Below, in pieces: positions 22,919 through 33,933 of a DNA stretch of 64,000 bases. Below the pieces are notes generated by a model. It did not search any database. It worked only from the letters and a program-made list of their open reading frames with translations, and was not told the DNA's origin. Position 1 is the stretch's first letter. Each line of letters starts with the position of its first letter. The DNA comes from Leptidea sinapis. Its lineage: Eukaryota; Arthropoda; Insecta; Lepidoptera; Pieridae. Made by a program: the position numbers and the translations under genes. The DNA is taken from positions 3,038,001 through 3,102,000 of the forward strand of contig NC_066304.1 in the NCBI RefSeq assembly GCF_905404315.1, in the 5' to 3' direction.

Positions 22919-23056
22919 GTTTTCAATAACCTATCTACCCTTAGCTTAACTTACGGATACATTGCTGTCACCGTTTGATAACAAGATCTTATCTAACCAT
23001 AGTTATGTCCAATATAGTTATAGTCCAATGCTCTCTGTCAATAGGTTATTGAAATA
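22919..23056. mobile_element. MITE with short terminal inverted repeats
   Basis: GTTTTCAATAACCTAT at the left and AATAGGTTATTGAAAT at the right, ~135 bp apart, with additional internal self-complementarity (AACCATAGTTATG / TATAGTTATAGTCC). No coding capacity. Confidence 0.6.
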
Positions 23057-23099
23057 TAAGTAAGCGTAATAGGATAGATTTGTGTACGTCTAGTAAGTT

Positions 23100-23402
23100 A
23101 AAAGGATAGGACATATGTTAAGAGAAAAATGAGGAAAATGGACAAAAATAATAACCGACTGGTATCCAAGAGATGATAGTAGAAGAAAAGGACGACAAAC
23201 TAAACGCTGGGAAGATGAAGTAAAAAGAGCAGCTGGGCCTAAATGGATCCAAACAGCTAAAGACAGAGAGGCGTGGAATTCTTAAGAGAGGGCCTTCGTC
23301 GAAAGACAAGCTGTTGAACATACATATAATTTAGATTTAAGTTTATATTTAGTTAAGTATCATTTATAACATTGGTGAACAGCAATAAAGGCTTATTTTA
23401 TT
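23100..23402 (+). mobile_element. LINE reverse transcriptase C-terminal fragment
   Basis: Encodes in broken frames GHM, RWEDEV, GPKWIQTAKDREAWN and a final EAFVE-type block, the same conserved tail as at 17410. It ends with CAATAAAGGCTTATTTTATT, a plausible LINE 3' end with a polyadenylation-like signal. 5' truncated. Confidence 0.75.
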
Positions 23403-23403
23403 T

Positions 23404-23625
23404 TGTTATTGAAAACCAGGAATATTAGATTAGTGTGCGTGACAAGCTACGTCTTACACTCGCGATTTGTATGACACTTTGTGTTAATGTGCGTGAATTG
23501 CTCAAAAAAGAGATTGGTTCTAAATTCAATTTTTTTCGACGTTTTCCAACTGTCATAAAGTCTAGTCTATCTAGTGTCAATATACTAAGATCTAGACGTA
23601 TTAATGCTCTAAGCCTCTCTGATTA
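23404..23625 (-). mobile_element. Family B MITE-like element, reverse copy
   Basis: Contains GTGTGCGTGACAAGCTACGT, CGCGATTTGTATGACAC and ATCTAGACGTATTAATGC, i.e. the family signature in reverse. It abuts the LINE 3' end at about 23402. Confidence 0.75.
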
Positions 23626-23639
23626 AGTTTTTCTATTGT

Positions 23640-23740
23640 TATTATTTTTTTCTTAAGACAATAAGGGACAACACGAGCAGGTCTTTCAGCTGATGGTAAT
23701 TGATACGCCCTGCCAATACAATGCAGTGTCGCATAATATA
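23640..23740 (-). mobile_element. Family A element, partial reverse copy
   Basis: AATAAGGGACAACACGAGCA, then CAGCTGATGGTAATTGATAC and CCTGCCAATACAATGCAGTG; only the A-tail end of the element is present. Confidence 0.75.
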
Positions 23741-24115
23741 ATTTGTTTATAATAAATAAAATAAAGATGACCAAACGAAGATTTATCCGTAGATGTGATG
23801 TCGACAACTTGCATGCATCACCGCTAGTAGGGATGATGTTCTACTTAGTCAAGTCGCGCGCTCCACTCACCTACAGACATAGTTACTAATTACGAACAAA
23901 GTTGTGTTTAATGCGGGTTCCACAAGTCATTGACTTCTATTGACAACGCCTCTTGTATGTAAATTGGCAAATCAGCTAACATCCAGTTAGCACTATGCCC
24001 TGCTACAATATAAACTCACATTAAAAACATAGATTATATGATTACATTACATGATAAATATTCTAAGTCAAGTTTTGTCAAACTTATGGCCTCACGGACA
24101 CTGTACTTAGAGCAT

Positions 24116-24420
24116 TTACCAGTGGGAGGCTTCTTTGCACATGATGCTGGATAGATTATGCTTTTGGCGCCTTTTTCTGCCGTAAAGCAGTAATGTGCAC
24201 GCATTAATGTGTTTCGGTCTGAAGGGCGCCGTAGGTAGTGAAGTTAATGGGCAAATGACACTTGACATCTTATGTCTCAAGGTGACGAGCGCATTTGTCG
24301 TGCCGCTCAGGGTTTTTGGGTTTTTCAAGAATCCTGAGGGGCACTGAAAGGCAAGGCAGGTCAATTACCATCAGCTGAACATCCTGCTCGTCTCTTCCCT
24401 TACTTTCATAAAAAAAAACA
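24116..24420 (+). mobile_element. Family A element, near full-length copy
   Basis: From ACCAGTGGGAGGCTTCTTTG through CGGTCTGAAGGGCGCCGTAG to CTCGTCTCTTCCCTTACTTT and an A run. GTGGGAGGCTCC is the usual start of the element. Confidence 0.85.
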
Positions 24421-25026
24421 TAAATTTTTAATATGAACTACTTCCTACCTCACCAAAAGAAAACGCTCTCCCGAAAAAAGGCACTCGCGTGATCATCGGC
24501 AAGCGTCCTCTTCCTTTACCGCAACGTCTCTTTTAACGCGAAGATGTTCTTCTTATAGGCTTTTTACTTACATTGCTGAAGGTTACCTCAGTAACCTTAA
24601 ATTTCTTAAACTTATTAAATTTTTATTGCATGTTTGCAAATTCATAGACCGTAATATTGACTTAGAGCGATAGTGCTAATACCTTAAGCCAACACGTGGA
24701 TGATAAATAATTATATAATTCTCCAAGCAGATACTTATCTGATTAGATGGTTGTGTTTACATGCAACTCTTCGTGAGATAATTTAAAATTTGGTTAAAAA
24801 AGTAATGACAGTCGAAGTCTGGAACGCTGGAATAAATTGGTATGAGAGGAAGAAACTGTTACAAAATTGAGTGCGGTGGAATTCCTCTGTGCCTTGCTGT
24901 CCAGGGTATCATAACCTTCGTCTCCATCGCCATAGGCAGGCAATTCGCAGGTTTAGAGACTGCCGAAAGAAGTGAAAACTTAGAACTTTTAGTATTACAA
25001 TAAGAAATTTCATAATGTTTAAAAAC
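24421..25026. other. No gene seen
   Basis: AT-rich sequence without a defensible frame. A short GC-richer patch at 24465-24540 is unassigned. Confidence 0.3.
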
Positions 25027-25715
25027 ATATAGCCGAATGGTTAGTCACTCTGACTACTAAGCTAGAGGTCCCGGGTTCGAATCGGGTATATGATGAATAA
25101 GGATGTTTGTTTCCGAGTCATGGATGTTTAAATGTATTGATGTATGTTTACCGCGAAGAGTAAGCAGAAAACACGCAAACAAGGTGTTTTAGACAAGTTT
25201 TGTGGTGAAAATATAGCATTTGGAGCTATGGACAATACATTATCCTGTTACACATACCCTTAAGTCTTACTTGTAGGTTGCTAATGCTTGCTGTTAGTTA
25301 AAATTAACACTGCAGAGCTATTCTAAATTACCAGTTTTATTTGCAGTTGAACAAGTTTTTTCTCGGCATGATGCATTTGTTTAGTATACTGCTCTCATAA
25401 AAGTTGTTCTTATAGCTTTTACTTTTTTGTGTTGGTACATTTATTACGATTAGTAATCAATAATGAGGATTGTAAGCAATTAAACTGTTTGCGCCTGTTA
25501 AAATGTTAAATTTTCGACGCAAGAATTTTGAAAATATTGGCTTTGTTACATAAGAGCCGTGAACTTATATCGCTCAAGGTCGCCGGCATTTAGTGTCGCC
25601 TTAAGTAAGTACATTGTATTAAATATATCGTTGTCTTGTAACCATAGTACAGGCTATGCCTAGTTTGGGGCAAGATAATTTGTGTAAAAGTGTGTCAATA
25701 TTATTAGTATTAAAA
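25027..25715 (+). mobile_element. tRNA-derived SINE split by an insertion
   Basis: The head (A box TAGCCGAATGGTTAG, B box GGGTTCGAATC) and body run 25027-25150. The tail resumes at about 25605 with AAGTAAGTACATTGTATTAA, CTAGTTTGGGGCAAGATAAT and GTGTCAATATTATTAGT. The 455 bp between do not belong to this SINE and show no terminal repeats that I could identify. Confidence 0.75.
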
Positions 25716-26116
25716 TTAAATTAATGATTTCAATTTATTCTTAAACCTTATTTTCAATAATATATTAATCAAACCAAAACACTTATTTCTACAATGCATA
25801 GTGTGCTGTGCATTGAATACACATTGATCTTTTAACAAAATCCATTCAATTTCACTTAAAATAATTATAATATATACACGGCCCTAATTATGTAGCACAA
25901 TACAACAGCTGTATAGCTACAGATACACTGCTATAAGCATTTCGGAGAGGCGAACTCAAGAGAGAGATAAGATTTTCTCCTACCAAAAAGAAAATGAAGT
26001 TAATTCTCTTTGACTGTAACTTGTTTAATATATAAAACGAAAGTTCTGTAGATAATAAAAAAATACTGTTGTATAGGAATTTGCCAATAATATTTCAAAA
26101 CATCAAGAATTATTTC
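25716..26116. other. No gene seen
   Basis: AT-rich; no open frame or repeat boundary recognised. Confidence 0.3.
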
Positions 26117-26225
26117 GTAAATAATGCTCCCTGTTGTCATAATGAAATTGATTCACAGCGGAACTGTCAAACCGTGTGTCACTAAATTCTCTCATAGAAA
26201 ATATGTCCATACAAAACAAATATTG
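26117..26225 (-). mobile_element. Helitron fragment
   Basis: TGCTCCCTGTTGTCATAATG, AACTGTCAAACCGTGTGTCA and TCTCATAGAAAATATGTCC match in reverse the interior of the Helitron at 48430-48803. Both termini are missing. Confidence 0.7.
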
Positions 26226-27425
26226 AAAATAAAAATATTTATGGGCACCAAATCGAAATAAAAACTATCTCTATCTCTTAAGTTAGACTGTCACGTAAGT
26301 TACGGACAAACAACGTGTCACGTAATTTATATATATTAAGATAAGTACTTATTAGTAGCTGTTTTTATGTAATAAATATATTAAGAACTAATTAGGCAGT
26401 TAGTATTGATATATGTCAAAGTAAGCAGGAACATGACTTATTTGGTTTTGTTTCGTTTAATTATTTAAATTATGAGTTAATTCAAGAGCATTTATATCTG
26501 ATTTAACACTATATTACAGAGCGTTAACAAGGCTGACATACGATTACGTAAGTAATTTACTGTCACTTTGTTGTAAGAACTATAATAATACTGTGATATA
26601 TTTTTTGTTAAATATCAAGTATTATTTAAGTAAGATTTGCTTGTATAGATTTCAACAAGCGAAAGTCTCTGTTTCTTTAAACGATTCATACACTACGGGG
26701 TGGTTGGGCTTAGCCATTTCCACGGAGTAGGTACATTTTGTTTAAGCGAAATAGAGATCAATCTAGATCGTTGGCGATAGAGATCTAGATAGACCATCTT
26801 GAGATGGGAAATTCATGTTGCGCCATCTGTTAGTTGAAGTAGGCACTTTAAATAACTACAGAAACTAAATCGATACTTAAACCAGTAATGTAGATAGGGA
26901 TGGGCTAGCTACCGCTATTTTGAATACGACATATTTTCGCCCTATGTAGTTAAATCATTAGAAGCTAGTGGAGTTATCAAAATCTATTAATCTCTACACG
27001 TCAAAAGTATTTCGATTCGAAATACTAAGAATGTATTAAATGAAATTATAACTAGCATCTTTATTCGTAAGTGGGAATTAAAATTGTCTAACCAGTATCA
27101 ATGTTCTAAGATTGAAGACCCTGGCTATTTCTTAGTTAAGCGTGCAAAAATTAAAACTAATTTGAAAACTTTTTTTGGCCTCGGTCTCTTAATTACAATG
27201 TGAATAGATCGTTTTTTTTTATAATTTATGTACTGAACCCCTGGGATTTAATTATATGTTACATAAGTCTTACTAGAATTAAATAATAAAAACCTATACT
27301 TAACCACATCTATGTATAAGCTACCTCAGATATATGCTACGATTTTTACCCAATTGAACATTTTTGCATTTTTTTGAAGTTAACTATCGTATTTTTAATT
27401 TAAGTACGTTCAATGTTACTAACGA
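26226..27425. other. No gene seen
   Basis: AT-rich. The patch 26690-26850 includes GATCAATCTAGATCGTTGG and GAGATCTAGATAGACC, a small cluster of AGATCTAGAT-like words, and GCGCCATCTGTTAGTTG, which looks repeat-derived. No coding sequence. Confidence 0.35.
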
Positions 27426-27649
27426 TGAGATCTATAGAGCATACTTAGCCTATGCTCAGACTTTACTTAAGTAAAACTTAGCTGAGTGTAATAAAACGCT
27501 AACTTGACCTTTGCATTGGGCTGTCTTAGTTTGAGCTCAGCATAATTTCAGTTGTGAAATGTCTATAAAAACAAAATCAAAGATAATGCTTAGCTTAAAG
27601 TTCGCTAAGTTTAACTTAAGCAAAGTCTAAGTACGCTCTATAAATCTCA
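27426..27649. mobile_element. 224-bp MITE with ~50-bp terminal inverted repeats
   Basis: Left end TGAGATCTATAGAGCATACT, right end AGTACGCTCTATAAATCTCA. The complementarity continues inward through ACTTTACTTAAGTAAAACTT and AAGTTTAACTTAAGCAAAGT, apart from a ~10-base left-side insertion. Non-coding. Confidence 0.8.
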
Positions 27650-28329
27650 GCCTTAGAATTATGTAAGTAAGCATTATATTGACGATCATAAAAATATATT
27701 AAATAACTTTAATTATAAAATCATATAGCAGAGGTTTCGATAACAGGATCATCCAACCACCACAAGTAGAGCACGTTCACGAGCATGACGCATGGACCAG
27801 CCATCGCCTCCCTCGACCATATTTTAGGTAAGGGAATTGAACCGCGCCACGACGCCACCACAATCGAGTCCAATCCCAACCCGTAAGTTCAAGTTCATTA
27901 ATTTTTACCAACGGTCTATGAAGCCACTGTTTTAAATTCCGCATGAACTCTACATTACTACTGCCTCTTACGTAACAACTCGTGACTCTAGTTACAAGTG
28001 GCCCATGCTTTTAATACGTGACAAGTGTCATCGTTCGTTTACACGAATTACAACCTTGCCCCCGTGACATAGGGCTGATTTCAGTGTGACACGACAAAAC
28101 TAAACGCTTCTTTTACGCAAGTGAATACTAACATGCTTTTTCCTGCACTTTTTGTGTGGAAGACAATTATCATATTGTTTGATTGTTTCACTATTATATA
28201 TTGAAACAATGTAACACACTAAATAATGGTAAATTAAAAGAGTCTAGGAATAGTAGAGTATACTATAATTACTTTTTAAGAAAAAAGAAAAACAAATTCT
28301 TGAGACACTGTATTTTTCGTCAACTCCAT
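27650..28329. other. No gene seen
   Basis: The stretch 27740-27900 is less AT-rich (CACCACAAGTAGAGCACG, CTCCCTCGACC) but has no long frame. The remainder is AT-rich. Confidence 0.3.
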
Positions 28330-29294
28330 CTTCTCAGTGCTGTATATGCAGTATTATAATAAGAATGGGAAAGGACAAGATATTAATGTTAATTATCATA
28401 ATGAGAATATTAAAGAAGCACAACTTGTCAATTTTCTTGGTATTACTTTAGACAGCAACTTGTCCTTCAAGTCACATGTTGACAAAATTAGCAAAAAAAT
28501 TAACCAACATGTATTTGTCCTCAGACGCGTGTCAAAAACAATTGGTGAAAACCAGTGCTGATGGCAAATCATGCATTCGTAGTTTCAGCTTTAAGATATG
28601 GATTGGTCATATGGGGCAAGTCGGTTTGTGGTTTGTGGAGCCGGCCCCCCTAGATTCTTGTCTACCGCTATTTAAAAAATTGAAAATTCTATCGCTGCCA
28701 TGCCTATACATTTATGAGATAAGCCTATTTGTTCAAAAACATATGTGTGATTTCTATAAAAAAAAGCCTGTAGGTTTTAAACACAAGGTATCCAAATAAA
28801 CTCATAATGACCTTCTGTAGAACTGCATCTTTTAGTAGAAATTGTTACAGCATGTCTGTGAAAATATATAATAAATTGCCCAATGAATTGAAAGATTTAC
28901 CGTTCAAAGTTTTTAAAAGAAGACTGCATCAGTGGTTAATAAATAAGTGCTTATATAGTTTAAATGAATTTTTCAAAACAAAATTAGTCTATTTGATAAT
29001 AATATATATAAATTAATATACTTTTATGAAATTCAATTTGTTAGCATTATACATAGGTACTAAATGAATTATTAAGTTATTTACGTCTCATATTATAATA
29101 TCTTTAAATTTTAATTTTATAAATATTAATGATAGCATTGTGAAATCCGACATGTTTCGGTATAACAGTGTTTAGACGATTTTGTAACATATTTTGCATG
29201 TCAATTGACGAAACATATTGGATTATCAATAATATTATGTTAATATCTTAAGTACAATGTTTCCTGCAAATAAAATTTCATTTCATTTCATTGC
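28330..29294 (+). mobile_element. 5'-truncated LINE, reverse transcriptase C-terminal part
   Basis: Three consecutive broken frames: 28337-28561 with VNFLGITLDSNLSFKSHVDK (the region after the YxDD palm in CR1/Jockey-like reverse transcriptases), 28476-28799, and 28807-29016 with SVKIYNKLPNELKDLP and FKRRLHQWLINK. The 3' UTR ends in CAAATAAAATTTCATTTCAT, a pentanucleotide-type tail. Frameshifts make it inactive. Confidence 0.85.
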
Positions 29295-29799
29295 TAAATC
29301 GTTCAAGCTGATAAAAGAGTAAAAAATTAGAGTAGAGATGGAGTTTTAGAGACACAAAGTTTTCCAACTTTACAAGCTAGACAGTTCTCATCAGATAATG
29401 CTAATTTATCTTGGTATTCGATAAAAGTACTGCGAAACTGTATCCAACAAAGTAAATACTTAAAAGCTACCAGTAATTAAGAACGAGTTCCATCGCAAAG
29501 TACGCTCAACTGGCAACAAAACGCGCAATAAAGCCGACTAAAAAAAAACTTCAAGCCCACAGAGAGTGACTCTACATTGACATAACGTGTTTCTATACAC
29601 GCACACGTACATGTCTGGACACATGTGCTAAACGATCGTTACTCACACGCGGCTACAAAAAAAGTAGAGCTATGACGTACCCGCTGTTTGAGTGCCATAC
29701 ATGCCTGCCTATCTAGCAACGGGTTGGTAGTTCGACCCCTGCTTGGAACAATACGAATATCAAGCTTATATCATGTTTTTATCGTAGATAATTTATACG

Positions 29800-29945
29800 T
29801 CTAGATGGCCTCTTGCTGCTAAACAACCGATGAAAACAGACTAGGTTTATTACTTTGGTGTGCGTGACAAGCTACGTCTTACCTTTTTCGACGTTTTCAG
29901 AGCTGTTACATCTAGACGTATTAATAATCTATGGTTTTTACGTAT
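29800..29945 (-). mobile_element. Family B MITE-like element, internally deleted copy
   Basis: CAACCGATGAAAACAGACTA, TGTGCGTGACAAGCTACGTC, then directly TTTTTCGACGTTTTCAGAGC and ATCTAGACGTATTAATAATC. The middle of the family sequence is missing. Confidence 0.7.
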
Positions 29946-30251
29946 TAATTTACTATTGCTTATTAATATATAAAATACTATCCAATTATGCTTCTTATAT
30001 ATATATCCCACTTCTGACTAAAAGCCTCCCTCTTCCTCTTTATGGTCTGCACAATTTCATTTTACTATTTTTGGTCCAATTCTTATTAGGTCCATTAGTT
30101 TGTTTACTCTCTCACCGCACTTAATTTTTCGTTATTTTGTCTTTTAGCCTCATATTTAGTAAATTTCTTTACATATTTGTATGCGTCACATTAAGTCTTT
30201 ACGTCTGTATATGTTTTTATCACCGCTCAAGACCGAAACTCTATTTCTCTA

Positions 30252-31234
30252 TTACGTGGGTAACACTGAAAATGTTTAAAACTGGCCAGTTAGAAATATT
30301 GTTAATGATAACTTTTTTTGAAATTCAATTTTAGAACTCTTTGGTAACCTTATGTAGTATATTTTCATTCATTTGCCATTTTTTTGTGAATTGGCAGCAA
30401 ATCTTAAACTCTTGTTTCACGTGAAAATTAACCTAACGCGAGAAAATTTTCAGTCAATGATTTATTATGAATTTCGTTGTGGGCTTACTCAACAACAAAG
30501 CTAATATAGGCTGCGATTAGCATTTCTTAATGAAGCCCCATCTCGTACCACTATTAACAATTGGTTTAACGAGTTTAAGCGTGGACGTAGCAATCTCAAT
30601 GATGATCCGCGTGAGGGACGTCCTTTAACAGCGACTACTGAAGATAACATCAGTGCTGTGCGACGCATGATAGAGAAAGATAAGAGAGTGACCTATCAGC
30701 AGATACGGGCAAGCCTAGGCATTGGTATGAGACAAAAAATATTACACGAACATTTAGGCTTCAGGAAGCTTTGTACCAGATGGATTCCCCATACTTTAAC
30801 CGACGGCCAGAAACACCTTCGCATGGACTGGTGTCGCCAAATGTTAGATAAGTTCAACGGCGGTGACTCACCAACTAACAATCATCACAGGTGATAAAAG
30901 CTGGATATATTGCTACGAACCCAAAACCAAAAGACAATCAGCTCAGTGGGTGGAAGAAATCAAGGAAAAAAGATGATAGCCTCATTCTTTGGTCGGAAAA
31001 GTCAATTCGCGACAGTTGCGAGAAGATGGAAGGACAGTTACTGCAGACTGGTATATCAATCGCTGTTTGCCTGTTGTCTTGGAAAAAATTCGACGACAAT
31101 ACTTTAACGCACTCCGCAAAACGGACTTTTGAATATTTGACGAGATAGCCATACAAAAGACCTAAAAGTATTGGCAACTTTCTACATTAAGCCACTTTTC
31201 ATTTTCTAAAGATTTTCAGTGTTACCTAGGTCTT
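30252..31234 (+). mobile_element. mariner element, internally deleted
   Basis: Terminal inverted repeats share GGTAACACTGAAAAT: left about 30258-30273, right in reverse at about 31212-31227, with TA dinucleotides close to both ends. The total of ~980 bp is shorter than the ~1.3 kb usual for mariner. It encloses the transposase relic 30457-31148. Confidence 0.88.
30457..31148 (+). pseudogene. mariner transposase relic
   Basis: Starts at ATG 30457. An in-frame TAA lies at 30502. The N-terminal DNA-binding half is readable: TTINNWFNEFKRGRSN, the REGRP linker, EDNISAVRRMIEKDKRVTYQ and HLGFRKLCTRWIPHTLT. A small deletion and frameshift at about 30870-30890 follow FNGGDS. TGDKSWIY (family TGDESWIY, first catalytic Asp) continues in another frame. 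Beyond QSAQWV most of the catalytic core, including the second and third acidic positions, is missing or scrambled, with a surviving DWYINRCLP-like piece. Not functional. Confidence 0.9.
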
Positions 31235-32000
31235 ACTGACGAATCCTACTAAATTACAGAGTCGATATACATTACAGAGGCGCAATAGCTACTTAGTTTC
31301 ATTTTATTCATACTGTATATTTTTTTTATCTAAATAATCGTATAGATATCGCCCGCATTAAATTTCACTAATAGCAATTCGTATTAGAATCTAATTTGAA
31401 TTTAGATTTATTTTCCTTCTTAAATGGATACAACAGCCAGTAGCTAAATACATTATTTATTAGACGTGCATACACAGACCAGGTACATATACTTAACGCT
31501 AAGTGGATTTGGTTACCTCTTCCATAACAGAGTCACGTTTTACTTGATAATGATTTGGAATCAAATTCGATATAATGTTCCATAATTACAATATTATGAC
31601 ACTGCTTGGCGTAATTTTATGAGCAATTCATTCCACTAATTGGTTTCTTAATAAAGGATGTAATAGCAGTTAAAACTAAAACACAAATAACTATGTTATA
31701 TTTAAATCAAAGCGTTGTTGAGTAGGGCAGGTCACGGTAGATTGCGTACGCGCCTTTACGGATATGTTCTTGATAAATATTATTGTTTTTTCTTTTCTTT
31801 GACCCACTAATAGTATGAGGAACTGGTCACGAAATTCTGTGCGCAATTTGCTAAAATTAAAATGACAGACCAATGTGATCAGAAACTTACAAATTTACTG
31901 AAAATTAACACATTTTTGATTGTTTTGCGTAAACTGTCTGTTTACAGTCTGGCTAGGCCACTGATCTGCTAAAATTGCGTGTCCTTCTATTATATAGACA
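31235..32000. other. No gene seen
   Basis: AT-rich unique-looking sequence. No frame or repeat recognised. Confidence 0.3.
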
Positions 32001-32300
32001 TGTATGTCTCGTCATCGGCGACTACTAGGCGCACAGCGGGTCGAGGCGGTATCACGTTACGCGGTGGCTGTTGACACCAGTGCCTGATTAATATTTATGA
32101 TACGACTGAGCATCTCGCATGGCCGGTTCGCGTACCGCACTCCGCGAATACGACGCGTCCTCCTCGCACCTACATCATTCTCTCATTGAAGACAGAGACG
32201 GCACTCTCGACTCATGTGCCAAGTGATCTTTCAAATAAACGAGTGTGTGTGAAGTGCGAATGAGAATCCGAAATCTTCATAATTTTGTACTTTTGTGTTT
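32001..32300 (+). other. GC-richer patch with a 36-codon open frame at 32119-32229
   Basis: The patch rises sharply in GC and CpG over its surroundings. An ATG in good context (CTCGCATGGCC) opens a 36-codon frame beginning MAGSRTALREYDASSSHLHH and stopping at TGA 32227-32229. It could be a first coding exon, a small ORF in a leader, or chance. No family recognised and no strong donor adjacent (AAGTGATC is weak). Confidence 0.25.
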
Positions 32301-33135
32301 TTTTCACAAGAACCAGTCTTTAAGGTCGTCTTCGTAGTTTTTCTAATTGGATTAGTTAGTGTATGTAGGAATGAATGGGTAATTAATTCAGCATAATTAC
32401 CTATATATTCGTTAAGTAACTATACGTTTTTAAATGTATAATTGTTTTGTATAAATAATTGTATAATTAAGAATCACTAAGTGACTGACTACTTTATAAG
32501 AAAAGTGTTTGTGAAACGAAGAATTCCAAGCCCTACAAACCTGACTGAATCGAGGTGATACAACCGGATAAACGCGCCATTAATATAAGAACAACTTAGA
32601 AAAAGAATTAAGCATTCATACCTTATTGGTATTTTAAATACCTCATTATAGAGGAATAAAGTACTAGGATAACATAAAGTGACATAACAAAAGCAGATTA
32701 GAAGAGTTATTCATTCGGTTTCCGAACGCATAATTAATTTACGCTTGAATTTCCTCAGAATTAAGCACAGTATCTGAAACAATGACGGTTATGGTCACTA
32801 ATTACTCATGTTATTAGTCATTTAAATGGTCGTACAACGTTAATTGAAGCGCATCGGTACTCCAGGCTTCTACTGTTTTTGTTTTGCTGTTAAGAGTTAA
32901 ACTTTTAGCTGTTTATTTCGTTTTAATAAGACTATTTTATTTTAAATAGAACACATTATGATATTGTAAATCTTCTTTTAGTTGTCCGTTTTGTTAATAT
33001 GCCGACAATATCCACGGCAAAAATCCAAATTACCCGCAATAATTAATTTATTAATTGCATTTAAATTCTTTTAAAAACGGTTTATATTTTAGTATGTGGT
33101 ACCTAATCAAGATAAGCTAATTAAGATTGTATTGA
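32301..33135. other. No gene seen
   Basis: AT-rich. If the minus-strand first exon at 33541 is real, this would lie in its first intron. Confidence 0.3.
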
Positions 33136-33162
33136 AATTAATTGTTTTCGTATTATCTTTTA

Positions 33163-33429
33163 GGCTTACCGGCCGGCACTCGTCATGCGGCAGCGGCAAT
33201 CGTGACAGAACCGCTCAAGGTCATGTTATCGCGCTGGCGACAACCAACCCAACCAAATATACAAATAATACACGATGCAATCATTTTCACGTTGTATTCG
33301 TTTCTTGACTGTACGCGACACACAATTCATTACTCTATTAGGACCGTCTTACAGGAACTCGGCAATCTATGCAGTTGCAGATTGTTACCGGACTGTCAGA
33401 ACGAATTAATTCCGTATTACGTTTTGTAG
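33163..33429 (+). other. Possible exon or conserved non-coding patch
   Basis: CGTATTATCTTTTAG, a fair splice acceptor, precedes an open stretch containing GLPAGTRHAAAAIVTEP that closes with TAG at 33427-33429. No domain recognised. The patch is less AT-rich than its flanks. As it lies close to a promoter-like region on the other strand it could equally be regulatory sequence. Confidence 0.15.
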
Positions 33430-33540
33430 AGTAGTGCAATTGTTTCAAATCGAATTAGCCGCGTGTTTACATCTTATAAATAGAGCATTCACGTGGCGCC
33501 GCCCGAGATAAGAGTCCATCGACTTTATATTAGCACTTAC

Positions 33541-33720
33541 CGTGAGCTGTTAACATCCTCTGCGATGGACTACTGGTTTCGTCACACTGTCACTCGATTG
33601 GAATAGCAAGCACTCACAAACGGCGCACTAAGTTGAGCGACACACGCGAAGTCTATACAGCGCGACACCCACAGACAGAATGCGGCCGAGATGAACGCGG
33701 GGGGCGCGGGGAACGGGCCT
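33541..33720 (-). other. Candidate first exon with start codon next to splice donor
   Basis: Reading the minus strand from about 33720, the leader has no ATG until GAGGATGTTAACAGCTCACG, which is followed at once by GTAAGT (consensus donor; exon ends at 33541). This would give an exon coding only about five residues before a phase-1 break. Downstream exons were not identified anywhere to the left. The transcription start is not fixed. The promoter-like block immediately upstream supports the reading. Confidence 0.35.
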
Positions 33721-33784
33721 GACAGCGACACAACTTGTACCGAGGCGCGACGGCGAAAACTGCGGCCAGCCGCGAGCACTCGCC

Positions 33785-33900
33785 CCCCTATTGGCTGCCG
33801 GCGACGTGACGTCACAGCCGCCGGCCAATGGCCGCCCTACCCGTGGTTCACGTCGCCGCCGCTAGAGGCGCTAGCACGAATCTCGCCCGCCCTAGAGCTT
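33785..33900. promoter_or_regulatory. CpG-rich promoter-like block: CCAAT-CRE-CCAAT
   Basis: A perfect CRE, TGACGTCA, at 33807-33814 lies between an inverted CCAAT box (ATTGG, 33790-33794) and a direct one (CCAAT, 33825-33829), in the most GC-rich part of this half of the window. Spacing is 12 and 10 bp, nearly symmetric, so it could fire in either direction. On the minus side it precedes the candidate exon at 33541-33720. Confidence 0.45.
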
Positions 33901-33933
33901 TTGCTTGGGCGTGTGCTTGAGGGCGGAAAATGA

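Noticed and set aside
33691..33933. 80-codon plus-strand frame in the CpG-rich block
   Set aside because: Long frames arise easily in GC-rich DNA; it spans the CRE/CCAAT sites and shows no domain or splice signal.
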